Positions 8,950 to 20,803 of a stretch of 64,000 nt of DNA are shown here, one piece after another. The stretch is from Desulfonema magnum. GTDB lineage: Bacteria > Desulfobacterota > Desulfobacteria > Desulfobacterales > 4be13. Under the pieces are notes generated by a model. The model did not search any database, had not been told where the DNA came from, and worked only from the letters and a program-made list of their open reading frames with translations. The DNA lies in assembly GCF_017377395.1 (NCBI RefSeq), contig NZ_CP061800.1, forward strand, positions 434,001 to 498,000, read 5' to 3'. Numbering within the stretch: position 1 is the stretch's first letter; each line of letters starts with the position of its first letter. Both the position numbers and the translations under genes were made by a program.

Positions 8950-10833
8950 TTATTTGATCTGTTCGACTTGGCGCATCCTCGCCAGAAGCGTGACCGGGTC
9001 CACAAATTCGGTAACAGATTTGGCAGGCAGGGGGCGCCCCAGGGAATTCATGAACATAATGGTCGGTAATCCTACGATACGATATTTGTCCTGAATCTGC
9101 CTGATGACCGGGTCTGTTGTGTCGGTGCAGTCTATCTTGACACATACAAACTGCTTTGCCTTATCTGCCACAGCAGGGCTGGCAAAGGTCTCACGTTCCA
9201 ATTTTTTACAGGCAGCGCACCAGTCCGCGTAAAAGTCCATCATTACAGGTTTTTTTTCCTGTCTGGCCTTAACCAGGGCTGCGTTTTCGTCTTTGAGCCA
9301 GGTAATCCCCGCTTTGGGGGAACTGACCCGGGGCAGGGAAACCTGATCATCCAGGGCGAACCTTGCAGCATACGCGATACCCACTGCCAGGCACACAATC
9401 CCCACAGTTTTCCAAACCCGGTCACGCACTGCTGAATCAGCGGTCAGGGCATCAAGTCCCCCGACAAATACGCCGATACCAATAAGAAATATCCCGACAC
9501 ACAGCATGAAGATGTTTTCCGACAGCAGAGGCTTCACATAATATAATGCCACGGCCAGCATCAGCACACCGAAAAAACGTTTGAGATTTTCCATCCACGG
9601 GCCTGCCTTTGGCAATGACGCGGCCGCTCCTGAAAACGTGCCGATGACCAGAAACAACATTCCCATGCCCAGGGCAAAATGCCACATGATCAGAAACCCT
9701 TGCAGCTTGCTGCCAATGGCTGCGATATAGACCAGCAAGGCCACCAGCATCGGGCCTACGCAGGGACCGACCACCGCCCCTGCGGCAGCACCTGTGAGAA
9801 AAACCCCTATAATACCCGCGCCAGTCTGTCCCCCGAGTTTGGATGAAATTGCAGAAGGCACCTGAATATAAAAAAGATCAAACAGACCCAGTGCCAGAAT
9901 CACAAACACTCCCGCGACAATGATGCGCACAGCCGGATGATTGGCGTACTCTCCGAACAGACTGCCGGACCATGCCGCTATGGTTCCGAAAATGGCATAT
10001 GTCAGGGAAAGTCCCAGTACATAGAAAAGAGACAGGACAAAACCGCGGGACACGCTTCCCCTGCTGCCTGCCCCGATGACGCTCACTGTTACCGGGATCA
10101 TGGGATAGACGCAGGGCGTAAGGCTTGCAAAAAGCCCCCAGATAAAGGCTGCGAAAAGCACTCCCAGCACGCCAAATTTGTCTGCTGCTTCCTGAAACGG
10201 ATTGCGGTCCGGTGGCGTGTCCTGAATGATGGGTTCAGGGATATCAGCAACAAATGCCTCTGTCGCGGGAATAATCGTAAATGCCACATTCAGATTCTTC
10301 TTTTCAGGCAGAAAACACACGGTTTCCGTACAGCCCAGATAACCAGCTTCCAGCATAATTGTCACAGGTCCAGGATCAGCAGACAGAGCCACGGAAACAG
10401 GCAGTTCAAACGTGGCTTGTTCTTTGTAAATCAGAATTTTTCCCTGATAGGGATCGTTTTTTTCAAATGTCGCTGAAGTCGTTTTTACCTGGCCAAAGAT
10501 CAGCCCCGACATCGCTGCCGGTTTTATATATGTTTTATCTGCATAAAGCTGATGCCCCGGTGCAATGTCAAATGTCACCCTGACTGTAAAGTCCTTATTC
10601 TGAGCAACTTTGTCAGGAATGGCGATGGCATTCAGTTTAAAGGGAGCGGACTGAATTTGCGCGCCCGTCGGAAACAAAGGCTCAGACGGATTCCCCTTGA
10701 GGATAATGTCCAGTTTTGACTCAAACGGATCATTCTGACGGGCATGTACAGAACACACCGAAAAAGAAATCATAATGCAAATCAGACAGAACGACAATTT
10801 TAAAAGCATATTTAAAAATCTGTTTTCAGACAT
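8950..10833 (-). CDS. dsbD: Thiol:disulfide interchange protein DsbD
   Basis: A 627-residue inner-membrane protein that passes cytoplasmic thioredoxin electrons to periplasmic thiol partners. The order is signal peptide, periplasmic alpha domain with GYLGCTETVCFLPEKK (Cys pair, ~residues 165-180), eight-helix transmembrane domain with the two redox Cys regions ASLTPCVYP and GPCVGPM, and a C-terminal thioredoxin-like gamma domain with FYADWCAACKKLERETF (~residues 530-546). All six functional cysteines are present and the length is near the family norm. The start ATG has no clear Shine-Dalgarno; a (GGTGTTA)n heptamer tract lies ~55 bp upstream. The downstream neighbour is a small secreted thioredoxin-like protein, consistent with a periplasmic disulfide-reduction unit. 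Confidence 0.93.
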   Translation of the reverse strand: MSENRFLNMLLKLSFCLICIMISFSVCSVHARQNDPFESKLDIILKGNPSEPLFPTGAQIQSAPFKLNAIAIPDKVAQNKDFTVRVTFDIAPGHQLYADKTYIKPAAMSGLIFGQVKTTSATFEKNDPYQGKILIYKEQATFELPVSVALSADPGPVTIMLEAGYLGCTETVCFLPEKKNLNVAFTIIPATEAFVADIPEPIIQDTPPDRNPFQEAADKFGVLGVLFAAFIWGLFASLTPCVYPMIPVTVSVIGAGSRGSVSRGFVLSLFYVLGLSLTYAIFGTIAAWSGSLFGEYANHPAVRIIVAGVFVILALGLFDLFYIQVPSAISSKLGGQTGAGIIGVFLTGAAAGAVVGPCVGPMLVALLVYIAAIGSKLQGFLIMWHFALGMGMLFLVIGTFSGAAASLPKAGPWMENLKRFFGVLMLAVALYYVKPLLSENIFMLCVGIFLIGIGVFVGGLDALTADSAVRDRVWKTVGIVCLAVGIAYAARFALDDQVSLPRVSSPKAGITWLKDENAALVKARQEKKPVMMDFYADWCAACKKLERETFASPAVADKAKQFVCVKIDCTDTTDPVIRQIQDKYRIVGLPTIMFMNSLGRPLPAKSVTEFVDPVTLLARMRQVEQIK

Positions 10834-10886
10834 AATGATTAGTATTTTTTCATCCTTTTGAATTTTAATGTTTTTTATATGAAAAA

Positions 10887-10916
10887 GGTGTTAGGTGTTA
10901 GGTGTTAGGTATTAGG
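10887..10916. repeat. (GGTGTTA)n heptanucleotide tract upstream of dsbD
   Basis: Four heptamer units, the last diverged, lying about 55 bp before the dsbD ATG. The same heptamer recurs at 14186-14215 (opposite strand), 32782-32801 and 33303-33377. Confidence 0.85.
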
Positions 10917-11144
10917 AAAAATTACAAATTTTTCATGCTTCGTTTTGACCGGCAGGTCATGACTGTTTATATGAAAATGATTTGTTATTTGTTATTCACC
11001 CCGGGTTTTATGATTCGTTGTGACTGGCAGATCACATCTGTTTATCTGAAAAATAAGATGTCAGGTATAAAAACCTGAAATGAATATAAGCATCAGTATT
11101 TCAAAAGCAATGTGTTTCATCTGATCGGACAGCCTGTTATAAAT

Positions 11145-11239
11145 AAACGCTCATAAAAAAGCCGGATTTTTCGTCCCCGGTTATGAGAACATTTTCAGAT
11201 AAAAAACCCGGGTTTTCAAAATGTATTTTCACGGTAAAA
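11145..11239 (+). repeat. ~95-bp dispersed repeat, copy 1
   Basis: Begins AAACGCTCAT, contains a hairpin-forming pair of (A)CCCGGG-like cores, and ends TTTTCACGGTAAAA. Other copies are at 19914-20009, 20435-20528 (opposite strand) and 63427-63519. Confidence 0.8.
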
Positions 11240-11465
11240 TATCGCATACGGCTTTCAGTCGCAGAAGCATATATAGAAAAGGGGCAATCATAAAGAAATA
11301 TATATTCATTTTATCAAAATAGCAACTTGATCTTTTCTGATTATAACGGAATTCGGAGCTGGCTCCGAATTCAGCCGGTTCCTCAAAGCATCTTATATCG
11401 GGAGTCCGGAAATGGTAACATCGTCAGTAACAACTCAATATCACAAAAAAATTGATAAAAAAAAG

Positions 11466-12735
11466 GCAGCCGCGAAGGCGCAAAGTTTCACGAAGTCTCT
11501 CCGTGGTTCCTTTGTGTCTTTGTGTCTTTGTGTCTTTGTGGCTGATTTTTTCGGATAAAAGGCGGGACACACCCGTTTTTTTGCCACGAAGACACGAAGG
11601 CGCAAAGTCTCACTAAGTCTCTTTGTGATTCCTTTGTGTCTTTGTGTCTTTGTGGCTGATTTTTTCGGATAAAAGGCGGGACACACCCGTTTTTTTGCCA
11701 CGAAGACACGAAGGCGCAAAGTCTCACTAAGTCTCTTTGTGATTCCTTTGTGTCTTTGTGTCTTTGTGTCTTTGTGGCTGATTTTTTCGGATAAAAGGCG
11801 GGACACACCCGTTTTTTTGCCACGAAGACACGAAGGCGCAAAGTCTCACTAAGTCTCTTTGTGATTCCTTTGTGTCTTTGTGTCTTTGTGGCTGATTTTT
11901 TCGGATAAAAGGCGGGACACACCCGTTTTTTTGCCACGAAGACACGAAGGCGCAAAGTCTCACTAAGTCTCTTTGTGATTCCTTTGTGTCTTTGTGTCTT
12001 TGTGGCTGATTTTTTCGGATAAAAGGCGGGACACACCCGTTTTTTTGCCACGAAGACACGAAGGCGCAAAGTCTCACTAAGTCTCTTTGTGATTCCTTTG
12101 TGTCTTTGTGTCTTTGTGTCTTTGTGGCTGATTTTTTCGGATAAAAGGCGGGACACACCCGTTTTTTTGCCACGAAGACACGAAGGCGCAAAGTCTCACT
12201 AAGTCTCTTTGTGATTCCTTTGTGTCTTTGTGTCTTTGTGGCTGATTTTTTCGGATAAAAGGCGGGACACACCCGTTTTTTTGCCACGAAGACACGAAGG
12301 CGCAAAGTCTCACTAAGTCTCTTTGTGATTCCTTTGTGTCTTTGTGTCTTTGTGTCTTTGTGGCTGATTTTTTCGGATAAAAGGCGGGACACACCCGTTT
12401 TTTTGCCACGAAGACACGAAGGCGCAAAGTCTCACTAAGTCTCTTTGTGATTCCTTTGTGTCTTTGTGTCTTTGTGGCTGATTTTTTCGGATAAAAGGCG
12501 GGACACACCCGTTTTTTTGCCACGAAGACACGAAGGCGCAAAGTCTCACTAAGTCTCTTTGTGATTCCTTTGTGTCTTTGTGTCTTTGTGTCTTTGTGGC
12601 TGATTTTTTCGGATAAAAGGCGGGACACACCCGTTTTTTTGCCACGAAGACACGAAGACACAAAGTTTCACGAAGTCTCTTTGCGGTTCCTTTGTATCTT
12701 TGTGTCTTTGTGGCTAATTTTTTCGGATGTGTAAA
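11466..12735. repeat. 1.2-kb tandem array of 114/122-bp units
   Basis: The anchor GGCTGATTTTTTCGG recurs ten times, with a final diverged copy. The 'gctgat' positions are 11541, 11655, 11777, 11891, 12005, 12127, 12241, 12363, 12477 and 12599, with 'gctaat' at 12713. Periods are 114 or 122 bp; the 8-bp difference is exactly one unit of an internal CTTTGTGT octamer run (three versus four copies). Units are otherwise almost identical, implying recent amplification or gene conversion. The 114-bp units preserve frame (38 codons), which creates long minus-strand frames rich in 'KTQRHK' that I do not regard as genes. Diverged relatives lie at 20551-20790. Confidence 0.95.
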
Positions 12736-12969
12736 AGATGGGACACGCCCATTCCACCTTGAGGCGGTTTCTCTAAAAACAGACAGCTGTGTTTATATAT
12801 CAGGCCGCCTGAACGCGGAACTACGAACTTTTCGATCTGGTGAATGTGTACTTTACTGCCGAACGATTTTGCAAATCCTTCGGAACAATTTACAGAATTG
12901 TTCCGTAACTCGAAAAACACGTGAACCGCTTTTCAGCTTTTATGAAGGATGCTGATGAGTTCATCATTT

Positions 12970-13779
12970 TCAGACAGAGGCTGAGATTTCATGCTCAAGA
13001 AGTTGTGCAGCTTCCCTGACATCCATATTCCCATGAATCAGTCCGTGGACTGCGGACAGCAGGGCTATAGGATGCGGACTTTGCCACACATTACGGCCCA
13101 TGACAATGCCTTTTGCACCGCCCTGAAGCGCACCATAAATCATGTTCAGGGTATCCAGATCCGTCTCGCATTTCGGACCTCCGGCGATCATCACCGGAAC
13201 CGGACACCCGGCCACAACTTTGTCAAAATCTGTTTCAGTGTAATATGTCTTGATGATATCCGCCCCATGCTCCGCACCGACCCGTGCGCCCAGTCCGATA
13301 AACTTGGGGTCTTTTTTCTTATCCTCATTGGTTTTTCCCAGACCGATCACGCCCAGCAGCGGCATGTTCCATTTTCGACATTCTGTTGCCATTTCCGCCA
13401 TACTGATCAAGGTCTCATGCTCATACACCGACCCGACAAATGCCGTGGTTGCCATTGCATCCGCATCCAGCATCAAAGCCTCCTCAGCGGTCGCGGTCCG
13501 GGCCTCGCGGGTAAGCTCCGGCCCCGCAATTGTCGCACCGCCGCTGGCGCGGAGAATCACAGCCGGATCTCCGACAGGATCAAAAGCATGAGTATAAACG
13601 CCTTTGGTCATCAGCCAGCAATCTACCTTGCCAGTGGCATCCAACTCCCTGACCGTCTTTGCAACATCCATAATCCCGGTCATTGCACCCAAAGCCATTC
13701 CGTGATCAACCGCAATCACCAGGCTGCGACCTGTTTCTTTGTTCAATATCCTTCTCAGTCGTCTTTCTTTGCCATCCAT
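12970..13779 (-). CDS. DhnA-family class I aldolase (ADH synthase / FBP aldolase type)
   Basis: A 269-residue TIM-barrel class I aldolase. VIAVDHGMALG (~residues 21-31) holds the conserved Asp, and GADIIKTYYTETDFDKVV (~residues 184-201) holds the Schiff-base Lys. AGGPKCETD and VMGRNVWQ are the phosphate-binding ends. The closest family pattern I recall is archaeal 2-amino-3,7-dideoxy-D-threo-hept-6-ulosonate synthase (AroA'), but fructose-bisphosphate aldolase DhnA and LsrF share the fold, so the reaction is not settled. AAGGA lies ~11 bases before the ATG. It is the last of a same-strand run with the dehydrogenase, TrpF-like and GHMP genes, although 437 bp of repeat-containing DNA separates it from the dehydrogenase. 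Confidence 0.85.
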   Translation of the reverse strand: MDGKERRLRRILNKETGRSLVIAVDHGMALGAMTGIMDVAKTVRELDATGKVDCWLMTKGVYTHAFDPVGDPAVILRASGGATIAGPELTREARTATAEEALMLDADAMATTAFVGSVYEHETLISMAEMATECRKWNMPLLGVIGLGKTNEDKKKDPKFIGLGARVGAEHGADIIKTYYTETDFDKVVAGCPVPVMIAGGPKCETDLDTLNMIYGALQGGAKGIVMGRNVWQSPHPIALLSAVHGLIHGNMDVREAAQLLEHEISASV

Positions 13780-13861
13780 ATTATTATATCATCCTTTTTA
13801 AAAATTGATAATTCTTATCACTCGATAATCAAGTTTTCTTATCCGACCCAGCCGGACCCCA

Positions 13862-14000
13862 GTCATTCCTGCGAAAGCAGGAATCCGCAGTTCACGGAAC
13901 CGTGGCATGGGCAAAAAATGAATTCCTGCTTTCGCAGGAATGACAAATAAAACCTGATCAATCAGCCAATAATGGATTCCTGCTTTCGCAGGAATGACAA
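13862..14000. repeat. Inverted copies of CCTGCTTTCGCAGGAATGAC
   Basis: Three copies (one inverted, near 13864-13883) of a 20-bp hairpin motif, CCTGCTTTCGCAGGAATGAC, between the aldolase and dehydrogenase genes. Related copies are at about 53800-53825, 59099-59120 and, more diverged, 60512-60535. A REP-like repeat; the gap also contains a GCCAAACTG...CAGTTTGGC type palindrome near 14041-14072. Confidence 0.8.
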
Positions 14001-14185
14001 GAAAAAAAAACTTGATTATCGAGTATCAGATATCCCAAGTGCCGAACTGCCAAACTGTAAGTTTGGCACTCCTTTAATACCTGATTTATGACATAGAATT
14101 TTTCTTTCTCAATTTTCAACGAATCGTTTTAAATAACGGTCATGACCTTACAGTCACAACGAAATATGAAACTTTCACAGGTTTT

Positions 14186-14215
14186 CCTAACACCTAACAC
14201 CTAACACCTAACACT
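14186..14215. repeat. (CCTAACA)n heptanucleotide tract
   Basis: About four units of the heptamer seen at 10887, 32782 and 33303, here in opposite orientation. It lies just past the stop codon of the Zn-dehydrogenase gene at 14217. Confidence 0.85.
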
Positions 14216-14216
14216 T

Positions 14217-15248
14217 TTAAAAAACAACAATCCCCCGGATCATTGTCTGATTTTTTGCTCGTTCAACCGCATCAAGGAAGCTGTCAAGCGTAAACCGGTC
14301 AGAGATCAGGTCTTCCACTTCAATCTCTCCTTTGATAATCAGATCAAGACATTCTTTGAAATCCTGGGGAGACGCTGCAAATGTTCCGGTCAGGGTGATT
14401 TCACAATAATGAAGCCATCTCGGATCAACAGAAATCATCTGACCCGCGGGAGGTCCGCCAAAAATATTGAAGGTGCCGCCGTTTCTTGTCAGTTTCAGAT
14501 TATCCTCGATCACCTTGGGAATTCCCAGGGAAGCAATGATCGTTTCCGCGCCCTTACCGTTCGTAATTTTTCTGATCTCCTCAATATGATCTACAGAACC
14601 GGAATTCAGACAGTAATCCGCTCCCATGTTCTTGGCGGTTTCCAATCTGTCATCAAGAAGATCCACTGAAATGACCTTGGCCCCGGCCCATTTGCACATT
14701 TTCAGATGCATCAGTCCCATAGGCCCCGCGCCCAGAATCACCGCATAAGTTCCCGGGTCAACCCCGCACGCTTTTAATGAGGCATAAACACAGGACAGGG
14801 GTTCTGTCATGACCGCCTTTTCAAACGACAGATCATCCGGAAGCTTTACCACGCCGCCGATATTGACAATTTCTTTCGGAAGCCTGACAAACTCTGCAAA
14901 CCCGCCTTCGATGCCATGGGCAAGGCCAAATTCCTTTTCGCAAAGATTATGCCGCCCTTTCTTACAAAAAAAACAGTCCCCGCAAACCGCTATGGGATAT
15001 ACAGCGACTCTTTCTCCCACCTCATAACCGGAAACACCTGTTCCGATCTCATACACTTCTCCGACAACCTCATGCCCCAGAATCGTGGGAAGGTCTTTTG
15101 GCAATCCTTGTCCCAAAAGCGTTTTAATGTCAGTGGCGCAGATTCCCGCCACCTTTGTTCTGACAACAATCTCTCCTTCACCTGCCACGGGCATTTCGTA
15201 TTCTTCAATACGAATATCGTCCTTTCCATGTACCACTGCTGCTTTCAC
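14217..15248 (-). CDS. Zinc-dependent alcohol/polyol dehydrogenase (MDR)
   Basis: A 343-residue medium-chain dehydrogenase. The GroES-like N-domain has CATDIKTLLGQG (catalytic-zinc Cys), GHEVVGEVYEIG and the structural zinc block CGDCFFCKKGRHNLC (four Cys). The Rossmann part has VILGAGPMGLM followed by an acidic end of the second strand (VISVDLLD), indicating NAD preference. The chosen start is the GTG at 15248: AGGAG lies 8 bases upstream, and this GTG overlaps the stop of the TrpF-like gene as GTGA, which implies translational coupling. Longer upstream extensions would run through the neighbour. Resembles threonine/sorbitol/glucitol dehydrogenases; the substrate is unknown. Confidence 0.88.
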   Translation of the reverse strand: MKAAVVHGKDDIRIEEYEMPVAGEGEIVVRTKVAGICATDIKTLLGQGLPKDLPTILGHEVVGEVYEIGTGVSGYEVGERVAVYPIAVCGDCFFCKKGRHNLCEKEFGLAHGIEGGFAEFVRLPKEIVNIGGVVKLPDDLSFEKAVMTEPLSCVYASLKACGVDPGTYAVILGAGPMGLMHLKMCKWAGAKVISVDLLDDRLETAKNMGADYCLNSGSVDHIEEIRKITNGKGAETIIASLGIPKVIEDNLKLTRNGGTFNIFGGPPAGQMISVDPRWLHYCEITLTGTFAASPQDFKECLDLIIKGEIEVEDLISDRFTLDSFLDAVERAKNQTMIRGIVVF

Positions 15249-15955
15249 GTCAGTTTTCTCCTGTTTGCTGATTTTTCTCTGATAATTGAAATCAGGGAAC
15301 TGATTTTTAAGGGATCTTTTTTCCCGGGTATGGCTTCCACACCTGAACACAGATCAATGCCGTAAGGATCTGTGGCATCAATGGCCGGGCCTACGTTTTC
15401 AGGACTGATTCCGCCCGCCAGCCACACCGGAACGGGACTCCGAACCGCATCCATCAGTTTTTTCACAATGTTCCAATCACACATCAGGCCGGTCCCGCCA
15501 AATTTCATCTTTCCCTGAAACACCGCGGCCGTGTCAAAAATAAGCGCATTCACACCTGCCTCAATATAATCCTCAACCGCTTTTTTAAAATGTGCAAAAT
15601 CAACATGTTTTCCGGCCTCTGGCAAATGAACAGACTGCCACAATTCAGTGGAAGGGAAAGCCTTTTTTAAGCGTCTGATGAACAAGGTGTCTGTTTCCCC
15701 CAGGAACTGAACCGCAAAAGGATTCAGCTCCTGAATTAACTGCGCTGCCCGCTTTTCCGCCATATTAAAGATCAGCGCGACACCGGGGATTGGCTGTGCA
15801 CTGAAAAGCGGCTTTGCCTGGTCAAGAGACAGAGACCGGGGAGAAAAATCAGTCTCCACAACCGCGCCGAAAAAATTAGCCCCTTCATCCGCGGCAAGCC
15901 TTGCATCTTCAAGATTTGTCGTGCCGCATATCTTCACTTTATAGCCATTTTTCAT
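15245..15955 (-). CDS. Phosphoribosylanthranilate isomerase-like protein (TrpF family)
   Basis: A 236-residue TIM-barrel protein of the TrpF family, which catalyses the Amadori rearrangement of phosphoribosyl-anthranilate. Visible family features are VKICGTT (catalytic Cys, ~residue 10), SPRSLSLDQA, IFDTA (catalytic Asp, ~residue 140), FGGTG, VWLAGGISPENV and LCSGVEAIPGKKDPLKI (phosphate binding). The usual GFVF after the first strand is replaced by GAVVETDF, so it is a divergent member. No other trp gene is nearby. It sits 4 bases after the GHMP-type gene and overlaps the dehydrogenase start, so its substrate may be a different phosphoribosyl- or amino-sugar compound made by this cluster (inference). 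Confidence 0.85.
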   Translation of the reverse strand: MKNGYKVKICGTTNLEDARLAADEGANFFGAVVETDFSPRSLSLDQAKPLFSAQPIPGVALIFNMAEKRAAQLIQELNPFAVQFLGETDTLFIRRLKKAFPSTELWQSVHLPEAGKHVDFAHFKKAVEDYIEAGVNALIFDTAAVFQGKMKFGGTGLMCDWNIVKKLMDAVRSPVPVWLAGGISPENVGPAIDATDPYGIDLCSGVEAIPGKKDPLKISSLISIIREKSANRRKLT

Positions 15956-15959
15956 CAGA

Positions 15960-17156
15960 TCAGCCTTTTAACCAGTTATCATTGATAAAGCTCCGTTCCA
16001 CGCCGTTCTCCGTGACAGTCCCGCCCATATTGTCAACCTCGGTCTCAATAATTCTCGTTTCCGACACCCCCAGGGATTTCAGATACGCCATGGCTCTGTC
16101 ATAGACATCCTGCTTCTGGGTCAGAGCAAATATGGTGGGCCCCACGGAACTCATCCCCGCGATTTCGACCCCGATGCCGCGTAATGCGTTAATGTAGCTG
16201 TAAATGGGCGTTCCATATGCACCGTGCTGTTCGCATTCGGCTCTTTTTGATCCCAGATAACAGATATCAAAGAGCGCGTCTCCTATTTTTTGGAGGTCTC
16301 CTCTGACCATTGCCGGCAGCATATCAAATAGAATGATCCGTGACTTTGCACCGGCCTGCATGGCATCCAGAGTTCTGGCCCTTCTCAGCAGCAACTCGAC
16401 TTCTGATTCAGCCGAGGTCTCCTTTCCGGTGAACTCATCTTCCAGACTTTTGACTTCGGGAATAAAAACAATGACTTTGGTATCCGGCAGATCCACTCTG
16501 TGGATCATGACAAGGTCATCCCCCGCGACAACCCATCCGCCGTTGACACCGACCATGGCACCGATGCCGGTCTCAAACGCGGGCAGAAGATGCCCCTCTG
16601 ACATGGGACTCTCCTCGCACGAGTGATATCCCATAATTCTGCGGAGTTCCCATCCGTAAAACGGTCTGCCCAGCACTTCGTTCATGCCGATACACACCGC
16701 GCACATGGACCCGATGGATGAACCAAGTCCCACATGCCTCCGTTTGTGGTCATAAAGCTCGATTTCAAACCCGCCGGTGTAACCGAGAAGTGTTTTGAAA
16801 ATATGGCAAAAATGCCGCACGATCAGACTTCGTTCCCCTTTGGTCCGAATCTCCGGTTCTTTTATGGCTTTCACATTCGCGTGAAAATATACGCCGATAC
16901 TGACACCGATCCCACCGCCCCCGGGACGGTCGAGATTAAAACAGTTCATATCGAGAACCGTGGGATGCAGTCTCGCGGGGACTTTGACTTTGACTTCTCT
17001 TTCTTCTGAAACACTGTCCACTTTCCGAGGTTTGATGCCGATTTTCTCATAAGAATGGATAAACCTTTTATTTCCGGGTTCAAATTCTTCCAGAACCGTT
17101 GAAACTTTATCAAAACGACCACCGATAATTCCAATCTCGATCTTCTGCTTTTCCAA
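15960..17156 (-). CDS. GHMP-fold protein, beta-RFAP synthase-like
   Basis: A 398-residue GHMP-kinase-fold protein. VPARLHPTVLDMN...GGGIGVSIGV (~residues 60-88) and the glycine-rich loop RRHVGLGSSIGSM (~residues 137-149) match the beta-ribofuranosylaminobenzene 5'-phosphate synthase (MptG) group, which joins PRPP and an aminobenzoate with loss of CO2 in methanopterin synthesis. The C-terminal IAGMSSVGPTIFAL is the usual third GHMP motif. A ~55-residue N-terminal extension is unusual. The start is a TTG with an upstream AAGGA; no in-frame ATG exists before the core. First gene of the GHMP-TrpF-dehydrogenase unit; a palindromic insertion-like repeat (17189-17288) lies right upstream. Actual reaction unknown. 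Confidence 0.78.
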   Translation of the reverse strand: MEKQKIEIGIIGGRFDKVSTVLEEFEPGNKRFIHSYEKIGIKPRKVDSVSEEREVKVKVPARLHPTVLDMNCFNLDRPGGGGIGVSIGVYFHANVKAIKEPEIRTKGERSLIVRHFCHIFKTLLGYTGGFEIELYDHKRRHVGLGSSIGSMCAVCIGMNEVLGRPFYGWELRRIMGYHSCEESPMSEGHLLPAFETGIGAMVGVNGGWVVAGDDLVMIHRVDLPDTKVIVFIPEVKSLEDEFTGKETSAESEVELLLRRARTLDAMQAGAKSRIILFDMLPAMVRGDLQKIGDALFDICYLGSKRAECEQHGAYGTPIYSYINALRGIGVEIAGMSSVGPTIFALTQKQDVYDRAMAYLKSLGVSETRIIETEVDNMGGTVTENGVERSFINDNWLKG

Positions 17157-17188
17157 TCCGTCATTTCCTTTCCGTGTTAAAATAAATA

Positions 17189-17288
17189 AAGTACCTGTTC
17201 ATCATGTTCCGGCATATCTTTTGATCCGGATGAAATAAGATTTTCGCACTCCGAAAAAAAATACTGAAAACCTTTTGTCCAAGTACTT
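17189..17288. repeat. AAGTACC-ended MITE-like repeat, ~100 bp
   Basis: Bounded by AAGTACCTGTTCA on the left and, inverted, AAGTACTTGGACAAAAGG on the right, with a GCACTCCG core. A member of the family at 22354-22490 and 58886-59031. It fills the gap between gyrB and the GHMP-type gene. Confidence 0.6.
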
Positions 17289-17330
17289 AACCTTCCGAAA
17301 TTTCGGAAACTTCGGAAGTCTCAAAACAGC

Positions 17331-19898
<2,568 letters not shown>

Positions 19899-19913
19899 TT
19901 ATAAATTCTGTAT

Positions 19914-20009
19914 AAACGCTCATGAAAAAGCCGAATCTTTCGCCTCCGGTTAATGAAAATATTTTCAAATAAAAAACCCGGCCTTTCAAAATGTGTTTTC
20001 ACGGTAAAA
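19914..20009 (+). repeat. ~95-bp dispersed repeat, copy 2
   Basis: Same family as 11145-11239: starts AAACGCTCATGAAAAAGCC and ends TTTTCACGGTAAAA. It lies in the long gap upstream of gyrB. Confidence 0.8.
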
Positions 20010-20434
20010 ATAAAACTACAGACATGACCTGATAAAAAGAGAATTTTTTTCAATCTCCCGCTCTTTTCTTATAAGCCATCCTTATAATTTTGACAAGATT
20101 TTATAATTTCATATATAGTAAAATAATTGGTTTGATGTCAGCCCTCATCCGGGGGTGACAACCTTTGGTCTGAATACCCCCGTCATCAGGGGATTTCTCC
20201 GGAGACTGATGCCTCTGATATTCACTTTATAAATTTGCAGATTGTCAATAACAGCGCACAGATATCCCAGAAATTTGGAATCGTCTTAGGCAGAATGGCC
20301 ATGTTCGCTGAAATATCTTGCATAATCAATATGGTGTTGCTGACGACCTCGTTTGCGCTCAGGCCAGCTTTGCTGTCTTTAAAACCCGGTGTTCTGGCGG
20401 CCTCCGTTGCAGATGTTATATGAGAAGCTAATTC

Positions 20435-20528
20435 TTTACCGTGAAAATATATTTTGAAAAGCCGGGTTCTTTATCTGCCAATATTTTCGTGACCGGGGGC
20501 GAAAAACCCGGCTTTTTCATAAGCGTTT
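20435..20528 (-). repeat. ~95-bp dispersed repeat, copy 3 (inverted)
   Basis: Inverted copy: starts TTACCGTGAAAATATATTT and ends AAAGCCGG...TTTTTCATAAGCGTTT. With copy 2 it brackets about 425 bp of DNA that holds no convincing gene but contains a GC-rich potential fold at 20140-20200. Confidence 0.75.
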
Positions 20529-20550
20529 AAGTGGTATGCCCCGCTCCGAG

Positions 20551-20790
20551 TTAGCCACAAAGACAGAAAGGAACCACAAAGAGACTTCGTGAAACTTTGC
20601 GCCTTCGTGCCTTCATGGCAAAAAAACAGGTGTGTCCCGCCTTTTACACATCCGAAAAAATTAGCCATAAAGACACAAAGAAACTTCGTGAAACTTTGTG
20701 TCTTCGTGCCTTCGTGGCAAAAAAACGGGTGGGTCCCGCCTTTCACATATAAAACCTGTCCTTGTGTAAAAGGCGGGACATACCCAAAAA
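20551..20790. repeat. Diverged relatives of the 114-bp array
   Basis: Two to three decayed, inverted copies of the 11466-12735 unit, recognisable by 'gccacaaagacagaaagg', 'gaaactttgcgccttcgtg' and 'aggtgtgtcccgccttttac'. They are interspersed and of unequal length. Confidence 0.8.
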
Positions 20791-20803
20791 AATTATCCTG
20801 TTA

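Noticed and set aside
11441..12663. Long minus-strand open frames (194-222 codons) with 'KTQRHK' repeats
   Set aside because: They arise because the 114-bp repeat keeps frame; frame is lost at each 122-bp unit and the proteins overlap in three frames. No ribosome site or family support.
11466..12735. Possible CRISPR array
   Set aside because: Units are contiguous with no unique spacers and no cas gene is near.
15245..15955. Ordinary tryptophan-pathway trpF
   Set aside because: No trp genes adjacent and it is coupled to GHMP-type and dehydrogenase genes, so I name only the family, not the pathway.
20235..20423. 62-codon frame between the dispersed repeats
   Set aside because: TTG start without ribosome site; the opposite strand is equally open; no family recognised.
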